The notes under the pieces are model-generated. The model worked only from the letters and a program-made list of their open reading frames with translations. It made no database searches and was not told the origin of the DNA. 64,000 nucleotides of DNA, taken from assembly GCA_016709965.1 (NCBI GenBank), contig JADJLT010000006.1:992001-1056000 (forward strand), given 5' to 3'. The translations under genes were made by a program, and so were the position numbers. Positions 27,282 to 35,635 of this stretch are shown in pieces (the stretch's first letter is position 1; every line of letters begins with the position of its first letter). This stretch comes from Betaproteobacteria bacterium (GTDB lineage Bacteria > Pseudomonadota > Gammaproteobacteria > Burkholderiales > Rhodocyclaceae).

Positions 27282-28006
27282 AGGTAGTAGCGGCAAAGCA
27301 GGCCGTAGATTGCCGGATATTCGCCGGCGACGACATCGGGGATTTCAAAGAAACTCGCCGACATGACGGCGAAAAACTCTGCCGGGTCGGTACTGGCGTA
27401 AGGATCGATCGGTGTGTCTTCGCCTTTGTCCACGCGTCGGCAAAAATCATCGTAGGCATCAGAAAACTTGGCATGCCATTCGGTTTCCGTGATGCCTGAA
27501 TGAAGCGCCGGTATGCCATCCGCTTCGCCGCTCAGCATGTCCAGCTTGTGGGCAAATTCGTGAATGACCACGTTGTAGCCATCGCCAGCCATCTGCACAT
27601 CGTGCCATGAAATGATCAGCGGGCCACCTTCCCACGCCTCGCCGGAGAGCACGTCATCGTATTCGTGAATGACGCCGGATTCGTCCTGGATGTGGCGTGG
27701 CACGACAAATTGATCGGGATAGATAACGATGCCGACCCAGTCGCGATAAGCGGACAAACCGAGTTTGAGGATGGGCAAGCAACCCTGAACCGCGATGGAG
27801 AGGCAGATTTCGTCGGTCAGGTCCAGGTTGCCGACCGTGCTGAATTCCTTCTCGGCGAGGAAAGCCTCAACTTTCGTTTTTAGCTCATTTTTCTCGTTGA
27901 CCGTAAGAACCTCGAGAAAGGGCAGCGACGTGATGGTTTTGCACCAAAGCGCTGCCGGAATGAGCGCTTGCTTCTTGCCGCGCAGGCGGGTTAGCCAATC
28001 CTTCAT
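27221..28006 (-). CDS. mtfA: M90-family zinc metallopeptidase MtfA
   Basis: A cytosolic protein of 261 residues with the zinc motif HEFAHKLD (HExxH) near residue 153 and a downstream PAEFFAVMSASFFE segment that supplies the third ligand. In E. coli MtfA binds the repressor Mlc and controls glucose uptake; whether that partner exists here is unknown. Its start overlaps the DMT gene stop by 4 bases and its 3' end overlaps a hydrolase gene. A 16/20 match to the dispersed repeat lies at 27888-27907. Confidence 0.9.
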   Translation of the reverse strand: MKDWLTRLRGKKQALIPAALWCKTITSLPFLEVLTVNEKNELKTKVEAFLAEKEFSTVGNLDLTDEICLSIAVQGCLPILKLGLSAYRDWVGIVIYPDQFVVPRHIQDESGVIHEYDDVLSGEAWEGGPLIISWHDVQMAGDGYNVVIHEFAHKLDMLSGEADGIPALHSGITETEWHAKFSDAYDDFCRRVDKGEDTPIDPYASTDPAEFFAVMSASFFEIPDVVAGEYPAIYGLLCRYYLQDPLARLTNAANASRTAAS

Positions 28007-28887
28007 CTTTTCATCGTGAGCCAGATGCCGGTAAAGATCAGGCCGATCCCGAAGTAGTGATACCAGAATGGAACTTCACCGAGGAAGATGAAGGAGAGCA
28101 GGGTACCGAAGACTGGCATCAAGTGGATGAACAGGCTGGCCTTGCTGGCGCCGATTTCGGCCACGCCCTTGTTGTAGAAAATGTAGCCGATGAAACTGGG
28201 AAAGATGCCGACATAGGCCAGCGCAGTCAGTGAGCCGAGGTGGAGGTTGATATGCCGGCCTTGCGCCAGTTCCCAGGCGTAGGCCGGCGCGATTGCGGCA
28301 AGCCCGATGACGGTTGTGGCGCCGAGCATCAGCATCGGGTGCACGCCGGCCGGACGCCAGGCCAGCGCCACCGTGTAGATTGCCCAGTCAAGGACGGCGA
28401 CCAGCATCCAGACGTCGCCAACATTGAGATTCAGATGGGCCAGCACAGCCGGATCGCCGCGCGAGACGATAGTCAGCGCGCCGCATAGCGAGATCAATAC
28501 GCCGATGGCTTCAGCCCGGCGCAAGTGCTTGCCGAGAAAGGCCCAGGAGATGGCGATGGTCGCGATTGGGACGAACGAGTTGAGCAGCGCCGCGTTGGTC
28601 GCCGTCGTGTACTGCAGCGCGATATAGGCAAAAGTGTTGTAGCCGCCGACGCCGAGTAGCCCAAGGACCAGTAGCGGCCGCCAGCCTTTTTTCAACAATG
28701 GCCATTGCGTTTTGAGGTGAGGCAAGGCCAATGGCAGGATGAACAGGAACGCGATGAACCAGCGCCAGAAGGAGAAAGTCAGCGGTGGAATGTCACCACG
28801 CGCACCACGGCCTACCACCATGTTCCCCGACCAGAAAAGGACGGTCAGGATCAGCAGCAGGTAGGGGTTGGCGAATAGTTTTCTCAT
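28003..28887 (-). CDS. EamA/DMT family transporter
   Basis: This protein of 294 residues has ten predicted hydrophobic segments in two homologous halves (first half LLILTVLFWSGNMVVGRGARGDIPPLTFSFWRW, second half starting near VLDWAIYTVALAWR). The PPLTFSFWRW motif and the final EVPFWYHYFGIGLIFTGIWL are typical for EamA permeases that export amino acids or metabolites. Substrate cannot be predicted. It lies upstream of mtfA in one leftward unit and divergent from relA. Confidence 0.88.
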   Translation of the reverse strand: MRKLFANPYLLLILTVLFWSGNMVVGRGARGDIPPLTFSFWRWFIAFLFILPLALPHLKTQWPLLKKGWRPLLVLGLLGVGGYNTFAYIALQYTTATNAALLNSFVPIATIAISWAFLGKHLRRAEAIGVLISLCGALTIVSRGDPAVLAHLNLNVGDVWMLVAVLDWAIYTVALAWRPAGVHPMLMLGATTVIGLAAIAPAYAWELAQGRHINLHLGSLTALAYVGIFPSFIGYIFYNKGVAEIGASKASLFIHLMPVFGTLLSFIFLGEVPFWYHYFGIGLIFTGIWLTMKR

Positions 28888-28991
28888 GGTCGCGGAATTA
28901 TGCCTTATCGCGTGGCAGGGCGTGTTGAGCCGGGGCTGCAGGCCGATTTCTGCCGCCGCGATCGGACGGGATCAGCCGTATAATTCAGCCT

Positions 28992-31214
28992 ATGGTTTCT
29001 GTTATTCATTCTGTCGCTGCACTGAGCGATTTTGATCAATTCCTGGCTACGCTCGCCGATGGTTTGCAGCCCGCTGAAGCTGATCGCCTCAAATCGGCGG
29101 TCGAATACGCGTGGCAGACTTATGGTGACCGGAAGCTGGGCAGCGGCGAACGCATCTGGTCCCATGCGCTGGGCATGGCGGTCATCATTGCCGGTCTCAA
29201 GCTTGATGTCGAATCGCGCATTGCCGCCTTGCTCTTTGCCATTCCGGCACAGGACGAGCAGGGCATTGCCAATATTGAAACCCACTTCGGCAAACCAGCG
29301 GCGCACCTGGTACATGGCATTTCGCGGCTGAACCGCTTGCGGCCGATTACCAAGGGCTTCGTCGCGACCAACATCGAAGCCGGCGAGGTCAATCCGGTCG
29401 AGATGAAAGCGCAGATCGAGGTTCTGCGCAAGATGCTGCTCGCCATGGTCGAGGACATCCGTGTCGTACTGTTGCGTCTGGCCAGTCGCACGCAAACCCT
29501 GCGCTTTTATGCTGCCAATCCGGATGAACTACGCATCGAGGTAGCGCGGGAAACGCTGGAGCTCTACTCGCCGCTGGCCAACCGTCTTGGCGTCTGGGAA
29601 TTGAAGTGGGAGCTGGAGGATCTCTCCTTCCGCTTTATCCATCCGGATACCTACAAGAAACTGGCCAAATTGCTCGACGAAAAGCGCAGCGAGCGTGAAC
29701 AGTTCATTGTGGATGCCGTCGCCAAGGTGCGGGGGGAGTTGGAGGCGGCTGGCGTCAACAATGCTGAAATCTATGGCCGGCCGAAGCACATCTACAGCAT
29801 CTGGAACAAGATGCGAAAGAAGAGTGTCGAGTTCTCCGAGGTCTACGACGTGCGCGCCTTGCGCATCATTGTCGATGACTTGAAGGAGTGCTACACCGCG
29901 CTGGGCATCGTGCACAATCTGTGGGCTCCAATTCCGAAGGAGTTCGATGATTACATCTCGAATCCCAAGGGCAATTATTACCGCTCGCTGCATACGGCCG
30001 TGCGTTGTCCGGACGGGCGCAGCCTGGAAATCCAGATTCGCACCTGGGACATGCACAAGCATGCCGAGCTCGGGGTGGCAGCCCACTGGCGCTACAAGGA
30101 AGGCAGCAAGCGCAATGCCGAAGACGACTACGATGAAAAGATTGCCTGGTTGCGCCAGCTGCTGACCTGGAAGAACGAAGTCGCCGACAGCTCGGACTGG
30201 GTCAAGCACTACAAGCAAGCCGCGCTGGACGAAACGATCTACGTCATCACGCCACAGGGCAAGGTGGTCGATCTGCCTGCCGGCTCGACCCCGGTCGATT
30301 TTGCCTACCGCGTTCATACCGACCTCGGACACCGTTGCCGCGGCGCCAAGATCGCCGGCCATCTGGTCCCGCTCAATACCTCGCTGGAAACCGGTCAGGA
30401 AGTCGAAATCGTTACCGCCAAGGTGGGTGGTCCGTCGCGTGACTGGCTAAACCCCAGCCAGGGTTACATCCACACCAAGAGTGCCCGGGTCAAGGTGCGT
30501 GGCTGGTTCTCCAACCTGGCGCTGGAAGAAACGCTGTCCGAAGGGCGCAGCATAATTTCCAAGGAATTGCAGCGGGCAGGGCAGACCGGGGCGAATATCG
30601 AGGAACTGTCGCACAAGCTTGGCTTCGCCCGCGCTGACGACCTTTATATCGCTGCGGCGCGTGGTGATATGAACCAGCGGCAGTTCCAGGCCGTGGCCAA
30701 AGGCGGCGATTTGCTGTCTGAAACCCAGCTTCCGGATGAAGTGCTGACCAAGCCGAGCAAGCCGGTTGAGGGCAATCAGGGCATCCTGATCGTTGGCGTC
30801 GAAAAGCTGCTGACCCAGCTCGCCCGTTGCTGCAAGCCGGCGCCACCAGACGAAATCCAGGGTTTCATCACGCGTGGCAAGGGTATTTCCATCCATCGCA
30901 TGGATTGCTCCAATTTTGCCAATCTGTCCGCATTGCATCCGGAACGGGTCATCGAAACGGACTGGGGGCTGACCACGACCGGCGTTTTTGCTGCCGACAT
31001 CATCGTTGATGCCCATGACCGCCAAGGCTTGCTGCGCGATATTTCAGAAATATTCACCCGCGAAAAGCTCAACGTTATTGGCGTCAATACCCAGTCCAAG
31101 CAGGGCAAGGCGCACATGAGCTTTACTGTCGAAATCACCAATCTGCAGCAAATGCAGAAGACGCTGACGCTGATCCACGACGTCGATGGCGTCGTTGGCG
31201 TCCGGCGCGCCTGA
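28992..31214 (+). CDS. relA: (p)ppGpp synthetase RelA
   Basis: This 740-residue protein makes (p)ppGpp in the stringent response. The N-terminal hydrolase domain is degenerate (FAIPAQDEQ replaces the HD motif), so it is a RelA rather than a SpoT. The synthetase domain has RPKHIYSIWNKM and the EFDDYISNPKGNYYRSLHTAV substrate loop with the EFDD form typical of RelA. TGS (TPQGKVVDLPAGSTPVDFAYRVH), a conserved-cysteine domain (ARCCKPAPPDE) and a final ACT domain (about 660-740) follow. ATG 28992 is the family start. A TATAAT at 28979-28984 is very close upstream. Confidence 0.94.
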   Translation: MVSVIHSVAALSDFDQFLATLADGLQPAEADRLKSAVEYAWQTYGDRKLGSGERIWSHALGMAVIIAGLKLDVESRIAALLFAIPAQDEQGIANIETHFGKPAAHLVHGISRLNRLRPITKGFVATNIEAGEVNPVEMKAQIEVLRKMLLAMVEDIRVVLLRLASRTQTLRFYAANPDELRIEVARETLELYSPLANRLGVWELKWELEDLSFRFIHPDTYKKLAKLLDEKRSEREQFIVDAVAKVRGELEAAGVNNAEIYGRPKHIYSIWNKMRKKSVEFSEVYDVRALRIIVDDLKECYTALGIVHNLWAPIPKEFDDYISNPKGNYYRSLHTAVRCPDGRSLEIQIRTWDMHKHAELGVAAHWRYKEGSKRNAEDDYDEKIAWLRQLLTWKNEVADSSDWVKHYKQAALDETIYVITPQGKVVDLPAGSTPVDFAYRVHTDLGHRCRGAKIAGHLVPLNTSLETGQEVEIVTAKVGGPSRDWLNPSQGYIHTKSARVKVRGWFSNLALEETLSEGRSIISKELQRAGQTGANIEELSHKLGFARADDLYIAAARGDMNQRQFQAVAKGGDLLSETQLPDEVLTKPSKPVEGNQGILIVGVEKLLTQLARCCKPAPPDEIQGFITRGKGISIHRMDCSNFANLSALHPERVIETDWGLTTTGVFAADIIVDAHDRQGLLRDISEIFTREKLNVIGVNTQSKQGKAHMSFTVEITNLQQMQKTLTLIHDVDGVVGVRRA

Positions 31215-31230
31215 AGATCAAGGAGCAGGA

Positions 31231-31413
31231 ATGAAGGGAAATTTTGCGGCCATTGCGCTGCTCGTGATCGGCGCGCTGGCCTTGGCAGTCAATCTCGATC
31301 TGGTGGAAATTGATATCGTCAACCTGATGCGAAAATGGTGGCCGCTAGCGCTGATTGCCATCGGCGCAGCCCTGTTTTTTACGCCGGGCGATACCCCGCG
31401 AAAATCCGGTTAG
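31231..31413 (+). CDS. Small two-helix membrane protein (LiaI/LiaF-like TM region)
   Basis: A 60-residue protein with two hydrophobic segments (about 5-23 and 38-52) and a WWPLALIAIGAALFF motif typical of DUF5668 or LiaI/LiaF-like membrane regions. It starts 16 bases after relA with an AGGAGCAGGA ribosome site, so it probably belongs to the relA transcript. The function is unknown. Confidence 0.75.
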   Translation: MKGNFAAIALLVIGALALAVNLDLVEIDIVNLMRKWWPLALIAIGAALFFTPGDTPRKSG

Positions 31414-31434
31414 CGGCGCAGGGTATTTGCCGAT

Positions 31435-31947
31435 TTACTCTTTCAGCATCTCGATCAGCCCGAACAGGCGATAGTAGAAATCCGGGTCGGTTACGGTTTC
31501 TTCGCCGACCTTGACCAGTGAGTTCTTGTCGGTTGGCCAAGGCACCGAAATCGAGCCGAGCCCGGCCACTGACAGGCCGGTACTGCTGCCGCCGGATTTA
31601 AGTTCGTTGCGCGTTTGCAGCGCATTGGCGTAGATGGTCGAGTCTTTCCCGGTATCCAGGCAGACCAGCGTGATGCGCAACTGGATTTGCAGCTCTGGTT
31701 GCGGCTGGAAAAATTTGGAGCCACGGATTTTGCTCGGCGACGACGCGTCGACTTCGTAACCTTGGCTGAGCAGGGCGCGTTTGCCATGCTCGCACAGTAC
31801 AAGCGGTGGCAGGTCGCTGCGATACTCGAATGGCGTCTGCACGTCGAATGATTCGGCGTTGTAGGCCGGTGGCGGGGTCGAAGAGCACGCAACGAGGCCG
31901 AGAGCAAACAGGCCGGCAAGAACAGGTTTGTACTGCATTTGAAGCAT
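31435..31947 (-). CDS. Outer-membrane lipoprotein, DUF2242-like
   Basis: This lipoprotein of 170 residues has a type II signal (LFALGLVAC-SST), so the Cys near residue 21 is lipidated and the next residues (Ser-Ser) favour outer-membrane sorting. The mature part has an AESFDVQTPFEYRSDLPPLVLCEHGKRALLSQGYEV region and IQLRITLVCLDTG that recall the DUF2242 family of betaproteobacterial lipoproteins. Function is unknown. It converges with the relA unit. Confidence 0.75.
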   Translation of the reverse strand: MLQMQYKPVLAGLFALGLVACSSTPPPAYNAESFDVQTPFEYRSDLPPLVLCEHGKRALLSQGYEVDASSPSKIRGSKFFQPQPELQIQLRITLVCLDTGKDSTIYANALQTRNELKSGGSSTGLSVAGLGSISVPWPTDKNSLVKVGEETVTDPDFYYRLFGLIEMLKE

Positions 31948-32033
31948 TGAAGGGACGGCTGGGCAGAGATTCAGGGCTGTTATCTTACCGCACCGAAGGT
32001 TTTGGACGGCTGGCAGTTTTTGATTTTTCCCGT

Positions 32034-32053
32034 TTTTTTCGGTTGACCGCAGG
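32034..32053 (-). repeat. Dispersed polar repeat, copy 4 (18/20)
   Basis: The plus strand reads TTTTTTCGGTTGACCGCAGG: one C to T in the CC pair and the terminal C to G differ from the consensus. It is intergenic between the lipoprotein gene and ppk. Confidence 0.75.
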
Positions 32054-32088
32054 ACCCGCCTTTATTTCTGTGATGAGGGCGATTCGCT

Positions 32089-34170
32089 TCAGCCATTGCC
32101 GAGCAGCACCATCAATTCGCCCTGCGCGTTGTGCGGTTTGCTGCGCGACGAGCGGCGGCGTTGGTAGGCTCCCTGGCTGTTCATTTCCCAGCCTTGCTGG
32201 TTGTCGGCCAGATAGAACTTCAGCCCTTCGGTGATGACGCGCTTTTTCAGTTTGGGATCGAGAATGGGGAAAGCCAGTTCGATGCGCTTGAAGAAATTAC
32301 GCTCCATCCAGTCGGCACTGGACAGATAGACGTCTTCCCTGCCGCCTGCCAGGAAATAGAAAATTCGGTGGTGTTCGAGGAAACGGCCGATGATGGAGCG
32401 GACGCGAATGTTTTCGGAAAGTCCCGGAACACCCGGTCGGAGCATGCAGACGCCACGTACGATCAGGTCGATTTCGACGCCCGCCTGCGAAGCTTCATAC
32501 ATGGCGTTGATGACTTCCGGTTCGACCAGCGAATTCATTTTGGCGACGATGCGTCCTTTGCCGCCGGTACGGGCGATTTCCGTCTCTGCCTGAATGCCCG
32601 CAACGACATTCGGTTGCAGCGTAAAAGGCGCCTGCCAGAGATGCTTCAGCGTTCGGGCCTTGCCCAGTCCGGTCAGCTGCTTGAAGACTTCGCTGACGTC
32701 GTGGGTGATTTCCTCGTTGGCGGTCATCAGGCCGAAGTCGGAATAGAGGCGGGCGGTGCGCGGGTGGTAGTTGCCGGTGCCGAGGTGCGCATAGCGCTTC
32801 AGACCGCCATCCTCGCGCCGAACGATGAGCAGCGCTTTGGCGTGAGTCTTGTAGCCGACGACGCCATAAACCACGTGGGCACCGACATCTTCCAGCTTGG
32901 TTGCCCAGCTGATGTTGGCCTCTTCGTCAAAACGCGCCATCAGCTCGACGACGACGGTGACTTCCTTGCCGTTCTGGGCGGCGCGGATCAGCGACTCCAT
33001 CAGGACCGAGTCAGTGCCGGTCCGGTACACGGTCATCTTGATGGCAACGACCTGAGGGTCGGTGGCTGCCTGGTTAAGGAATTCGATGACCGGCGCGAAA
33101 GACTGGTAGGGGTGATGCAGCAGCACGTCGTTTTTGCGAATGCTGTCGAAAATATTGACGCCCTTGCCAACCGCCTTGGGCAGGCCGGGGACGAAGGGCG
33201 AGAATTTCATATCTGGTCTGTCCACCCAGTCCGGCACCTGCATCAGACGAACCAGATTGACCGGCCCGTTGACCCGGTAAAGGTCGGCGGGTTTCAGACC
33301 AAACTGGGCGAGCAGGAACTCAGTCATGGTCGGTGAGCAGTTTTCTGCCACTTCGAGGCGGACGGCATTGCCGAAATGGCGTTGCGGCAACTCGCCCTGC
33401 AGTTTGGTGCGCAGATTGGTGACTTCTTCCTCGTCAACAAAGAGGTCGGAATTGCGCGTGGCGCGGAATTGATAGCAGCCGAGGACGGTCATGCCGGTAA
33501 ATAATTCATCGACGAATTCGTGCAGGATCGACGACAGGAAAACGAAGCCGTAGGCATAGCCTGCCAGTTCTTCCGGCAATTGGATGACGCGGGGCAGCAC
33601 CCGTGGTGCCTGCACGATGGCGGCGTTGGAACTGCGACCAAAGGCGTCTTTGCCTTCGAGCTCGATGGCAAAGTTAAGGCTCTTGTTGAGCACTTTCGGG
33701 AACGGGTGCGACGGATCGAGTCCGATCGGTGTCAGCACCGGCACCATTTCATGAATGAAATAATTGCGGATCCATTCACGCTGCGCTTCGTTCCAGGTAG
33801 CGCGACGCAGGAAACGGATGCCTTCGGCAGCCAGTGCCGGCAGGATGATGTCATTGAGATGCTGATATTGCTCGGTGACGATGGCGTGGGCCTCGGCAGA
33901 TACCAGTCGATAGCCTTCCAGCGCCGTTTTGCCATCGGTCGTGGTGCCGGTGGCATGGGCCTTGACCTGTTCCTTGAGTCCGGCCATGCGGATTTCGAAG
34001 AACTCGTCGAGGTTGCTGGAGACGATACAAAGGAAACGCAGACGTTCGAGCAAGGGCACACGCTCGTCTTCCGCCTGGGCCAGAACGCGGCGGTTGAACG
34101 CCAGCAGGCCCAATTCCCGGTTGAGATAGTTCTCGGTCGGAAAACGGGGTTTCGGTTGGGGATGAGTCAT
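32089..34170 (-). CDS. ppk: Polyphosphate kinase 1
   Basis: The protein (about 693 residues from MTHPQPKPRFPTENYLNREL) makes polyphosphate from ATP. The N-terminal domain has SNLDEFFEIRMAGLKEQ, and the two phospholipase D-like domains hold the autophosphorylated histidine region (YGVVGYKTHAKALLIVRREDG and HLGTGNYHPRTARLYSDFG) and a second His-containing segment, FLEHHRIFYF. An upstream in-frame ATG at 34239 would add 23 residues of atypical sequence; the internal ATG at 34170 gives the family start. Polyphosphate storage is a known trait of Rhodocyclales, which fits the suggested host. Confidence 0.94.
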   Translation of the reverse strand: MTHPQPKPRFPTENYLNRELGLLAFNRRVLAQAEDERVPLLERLRFLCIVSSNLDEFFEIRMAGLKEQVKAHATGTTTDGKTALEGYRLVSAEAHAIVTEQYQHLNDIILPALAAEGIRFLRRATWNEAQREWIRNYFIHEMVPVLTPIGLDPSHPFPKVLNKSLNFAIELEGKDAFGRSSNAAIVQAPRVLPRVIQLPEELAGYAYGFVFLSSILHEFVDELFTGMTVLGCYQFRATRNSDLFVDEEEVTNLRTKLQGELPQRHFGNAVRLEVAENCSPTMTEFLLAQFGLKPADLYRVNGPVNLVRLMQVPDWVDRPDMKFSPFVPGLPKAVGKGVNIFDSIRKNDVLLHHPYQSFAPVIEFLNQAATDPQVVAIKMTVYRTGTDSVLMESLIRAAQNGKEVTVVVELMARFDEEANISWATKLEDVGAHVVYGVVGYKTHAKALLIVRREDGGLKRYAHLGTGNYHPRTARLYSDFGLMTANEEITHDVSEVFKQLTGLGKARTLKHLWQAPFTLQPNVVAGIQAETEIARTGGKGRIVAKMNSLVEPEVINAMYEASQAGVEIDLIVRGVCMLRPGVPGLSENIRVRSIIGRFLEHHRIFYFLAGGREDVYLSSADWMERNFFKRIELAFPILDPKLKKRVITEGLKFYLADNQQGWEMNSQGAYQRRRSSRSKPHNAQGELMVLLGNG

Positions 34171-34263
34171 CGCGCGAGCTCCATGTGATTCCTGAAGTAT
34201 ATGCTTCAAGCCCATCATTTTGTTACGCAAATATTTCAACGCGATGACGCTTGGCCGCTAATT

Positions 34264-34283
34264 TCCACGGTCAACCGGAAAAA
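34264..34283 (+). repeat. Dispersed polar repeat, copy 5 (18/20)
   Basis: The sequence TCCACGGTCAACCGGAAAAA differs from the consensus only at two of the first three positions. It lies between the ppk start and the end of menF. Confidence 0.75.
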
Positions 34284-34294
34284 TCAGGCTTTTT

Positions 34295-35635
34295 TCAAGC
34301 CCGCTTGCCGGTGCTTGAATCCGGGGTGCTGTGGGGAGACAGAGCGGCCAGCAGGGTGCCCAGTTTGGCTTCAGTTTCAGCCAGTTCAAGTTGTGGGTCC
34401 GAGCCGTCAACGATCCCGGCTCCCGCCTGAAGTTCTGCCGTCTGGCCACTGATCAATGCTGAGCGCAGGGCGACTGAAAATTCGCCATTACCGTCAGGTG
34501 TCAGGATACCCAGTCCGCCGCTATACCAACCGGCACGCTGCTCTCCGTGGGCGGCCAGCCACGCTTGCGCGGCATGCGGTGGGAAGCCACCAATGGCCGG
34601 GGTTGGGTGCAGGGCACGAACCAGTTCAAAAAGCGTGGTTTCGGGGCGGGTGACGGCGGTGACCCGGCTGCGCAGATGCATCAGTTGGCCGGCGACATGT
34701 TTGCGTGGGGTGGCCGCGATCGGGGGGGCCACGCAGAAAGGGCTCAGTGCCTCACAAACCGCGCGCACGACCAGTGATTGCTCATGGAGATTTTTTGCAT
34801 CGTGAAGTGCAAGCGACCCCGGCCAGGCAGTGCCGGCCAGCGCATCGGCGTCGACGCGGTCGGTATCGAGACTGACCAGTCTCTCCGGCGTCGCGCCGAC
34901 AAAGGCTGTGGTGTTGGTGCCATGGCCGTAGATCAGGCTGCCTGGCTGTTGCATGTTCAGGCGGCAGAGGATGGGCGCCGCCGATAAGGTGCCGTTGGCC
35001 TCGATTCGACGGTTGCGTCCAAGCACCACCTTGTCAAGATGACCGGCATGGATGTCGCGCAGAGCAGCATTGACGCGAGCCATCCAGGCCTGATCAAGCA
35101 GTGTTTCCGGGCGACAGGGGCGGAGCGTGGGGGCTGTCGTGGGATGGCTTGCAGTGAGCCAGTGCGGCCATTCTGTCAGCGCTTGATGCAGGCGACCGGC
35201 CGGTGCACTCAGCGTAACTGAACATTCGCCGCCAATGCATTCCAGCAGAATGGCCGGGATGGCGAGCAGCGCGTTGGGCAGAGGGGTTTGATTGAGCGGG
35301 TCGAAAGCAAACCCGGCGAAGGCGAGGGCCGGTCCGTTGCGGCGCCAGTGTTGGCAGAGCCCAGTAAAGGCGCTGTCCAGCGCCGGGAAACGATTGGGGC
35401 CGGCGGTGCTGACATGCAATGCATGGCCAATGGCCAGCCGGTATTCTTGCCGGGCGGGGCGGGCGCGGTACCACCAGGGCTGATTGGGAGGCAGTAGTTC
35501 GAGCCAGTCCGTAGCATCTTTGCCGAGCGGCAGGTGCAGGCTGATCGGTGCGGCGCTGGGGGCCCCGGCGGCCAGCGCCTGGAGCCGGGTCAGCGTTTCC
35601 GGGGCTGTCAGGTAGCGGCGCAAGGCCTGAATCAT
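34295..35635 (-). CDS. menF: Isochorismate synthase (menaquinone pathway)
   Basis: This protein of 446 residues belongs to the chorismate-binding enzyme family. The C-terminal catalytic part has GHLDKVVLGRNRRIE, FVGATPERLVSLD, DALAGTAWPG, LHPTPAIGGFP and GAGIVDGSDPQLELAETEAKL, all characteristic of isochorismate and salicylate synthases. It overlaps menE by 4 bases, so the menaquinone assignment is well supported by the pair. The other men genes are not in the window. Confidence 0.88.
   Translation of the reverse strand: MIQALRRYLTAPETLTRLQALAAGAPSAAPISLHLPLGKDATDWLELLPPNQPWWYRARPARQEYRLAIGHALHVSTAGPNRFPALDSAFTGLCQHWRRNGPALAFAGFAFDPLNQTPLPNALLAIPAILLECIGGECSVTLSAPAGRLHQALTEWPHWLTASHPTTAPTLRPCRPETLLDQAWMARVNAALRDIHAGHLDKVVLGRNRRIEANGTLSAAPILCRLNMQQPGSLIYGHGTNTTAFVGATPERLVSLDTDRVDADALAGTAWPGSLALHDAKNLHEQSLVVRAVCEALSPFCVAPPIAATPRKHVAGQLMHLRSRVTAVTRPETTLFELVRALHPTPAIGGFPPHAAQAWLAAHGEQRAGWYSGGLGILTPDGNGEFSVALRSALISGQTAELQAGAGIVDGSDPQLELAETEAKLGTLLAALSPHSTPDSSTGKRA

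Noticed and set aside
28979..28984. TATAAT 7 bases before the relA start, suggesting a leaderless transcript
   Set aside because: No -35 match at the proper distance; a single hexamer is weak evidence.
29036..29047. TTGATCAATTCC, a half FNR-like site
   Set aside because: Only one half-site matches and it lies inside relA coding sequence.
32131..33336. Long rightward frame opposite ppk
   Set aside because: Shadow of the ppk coding strand, which has all family motifs.
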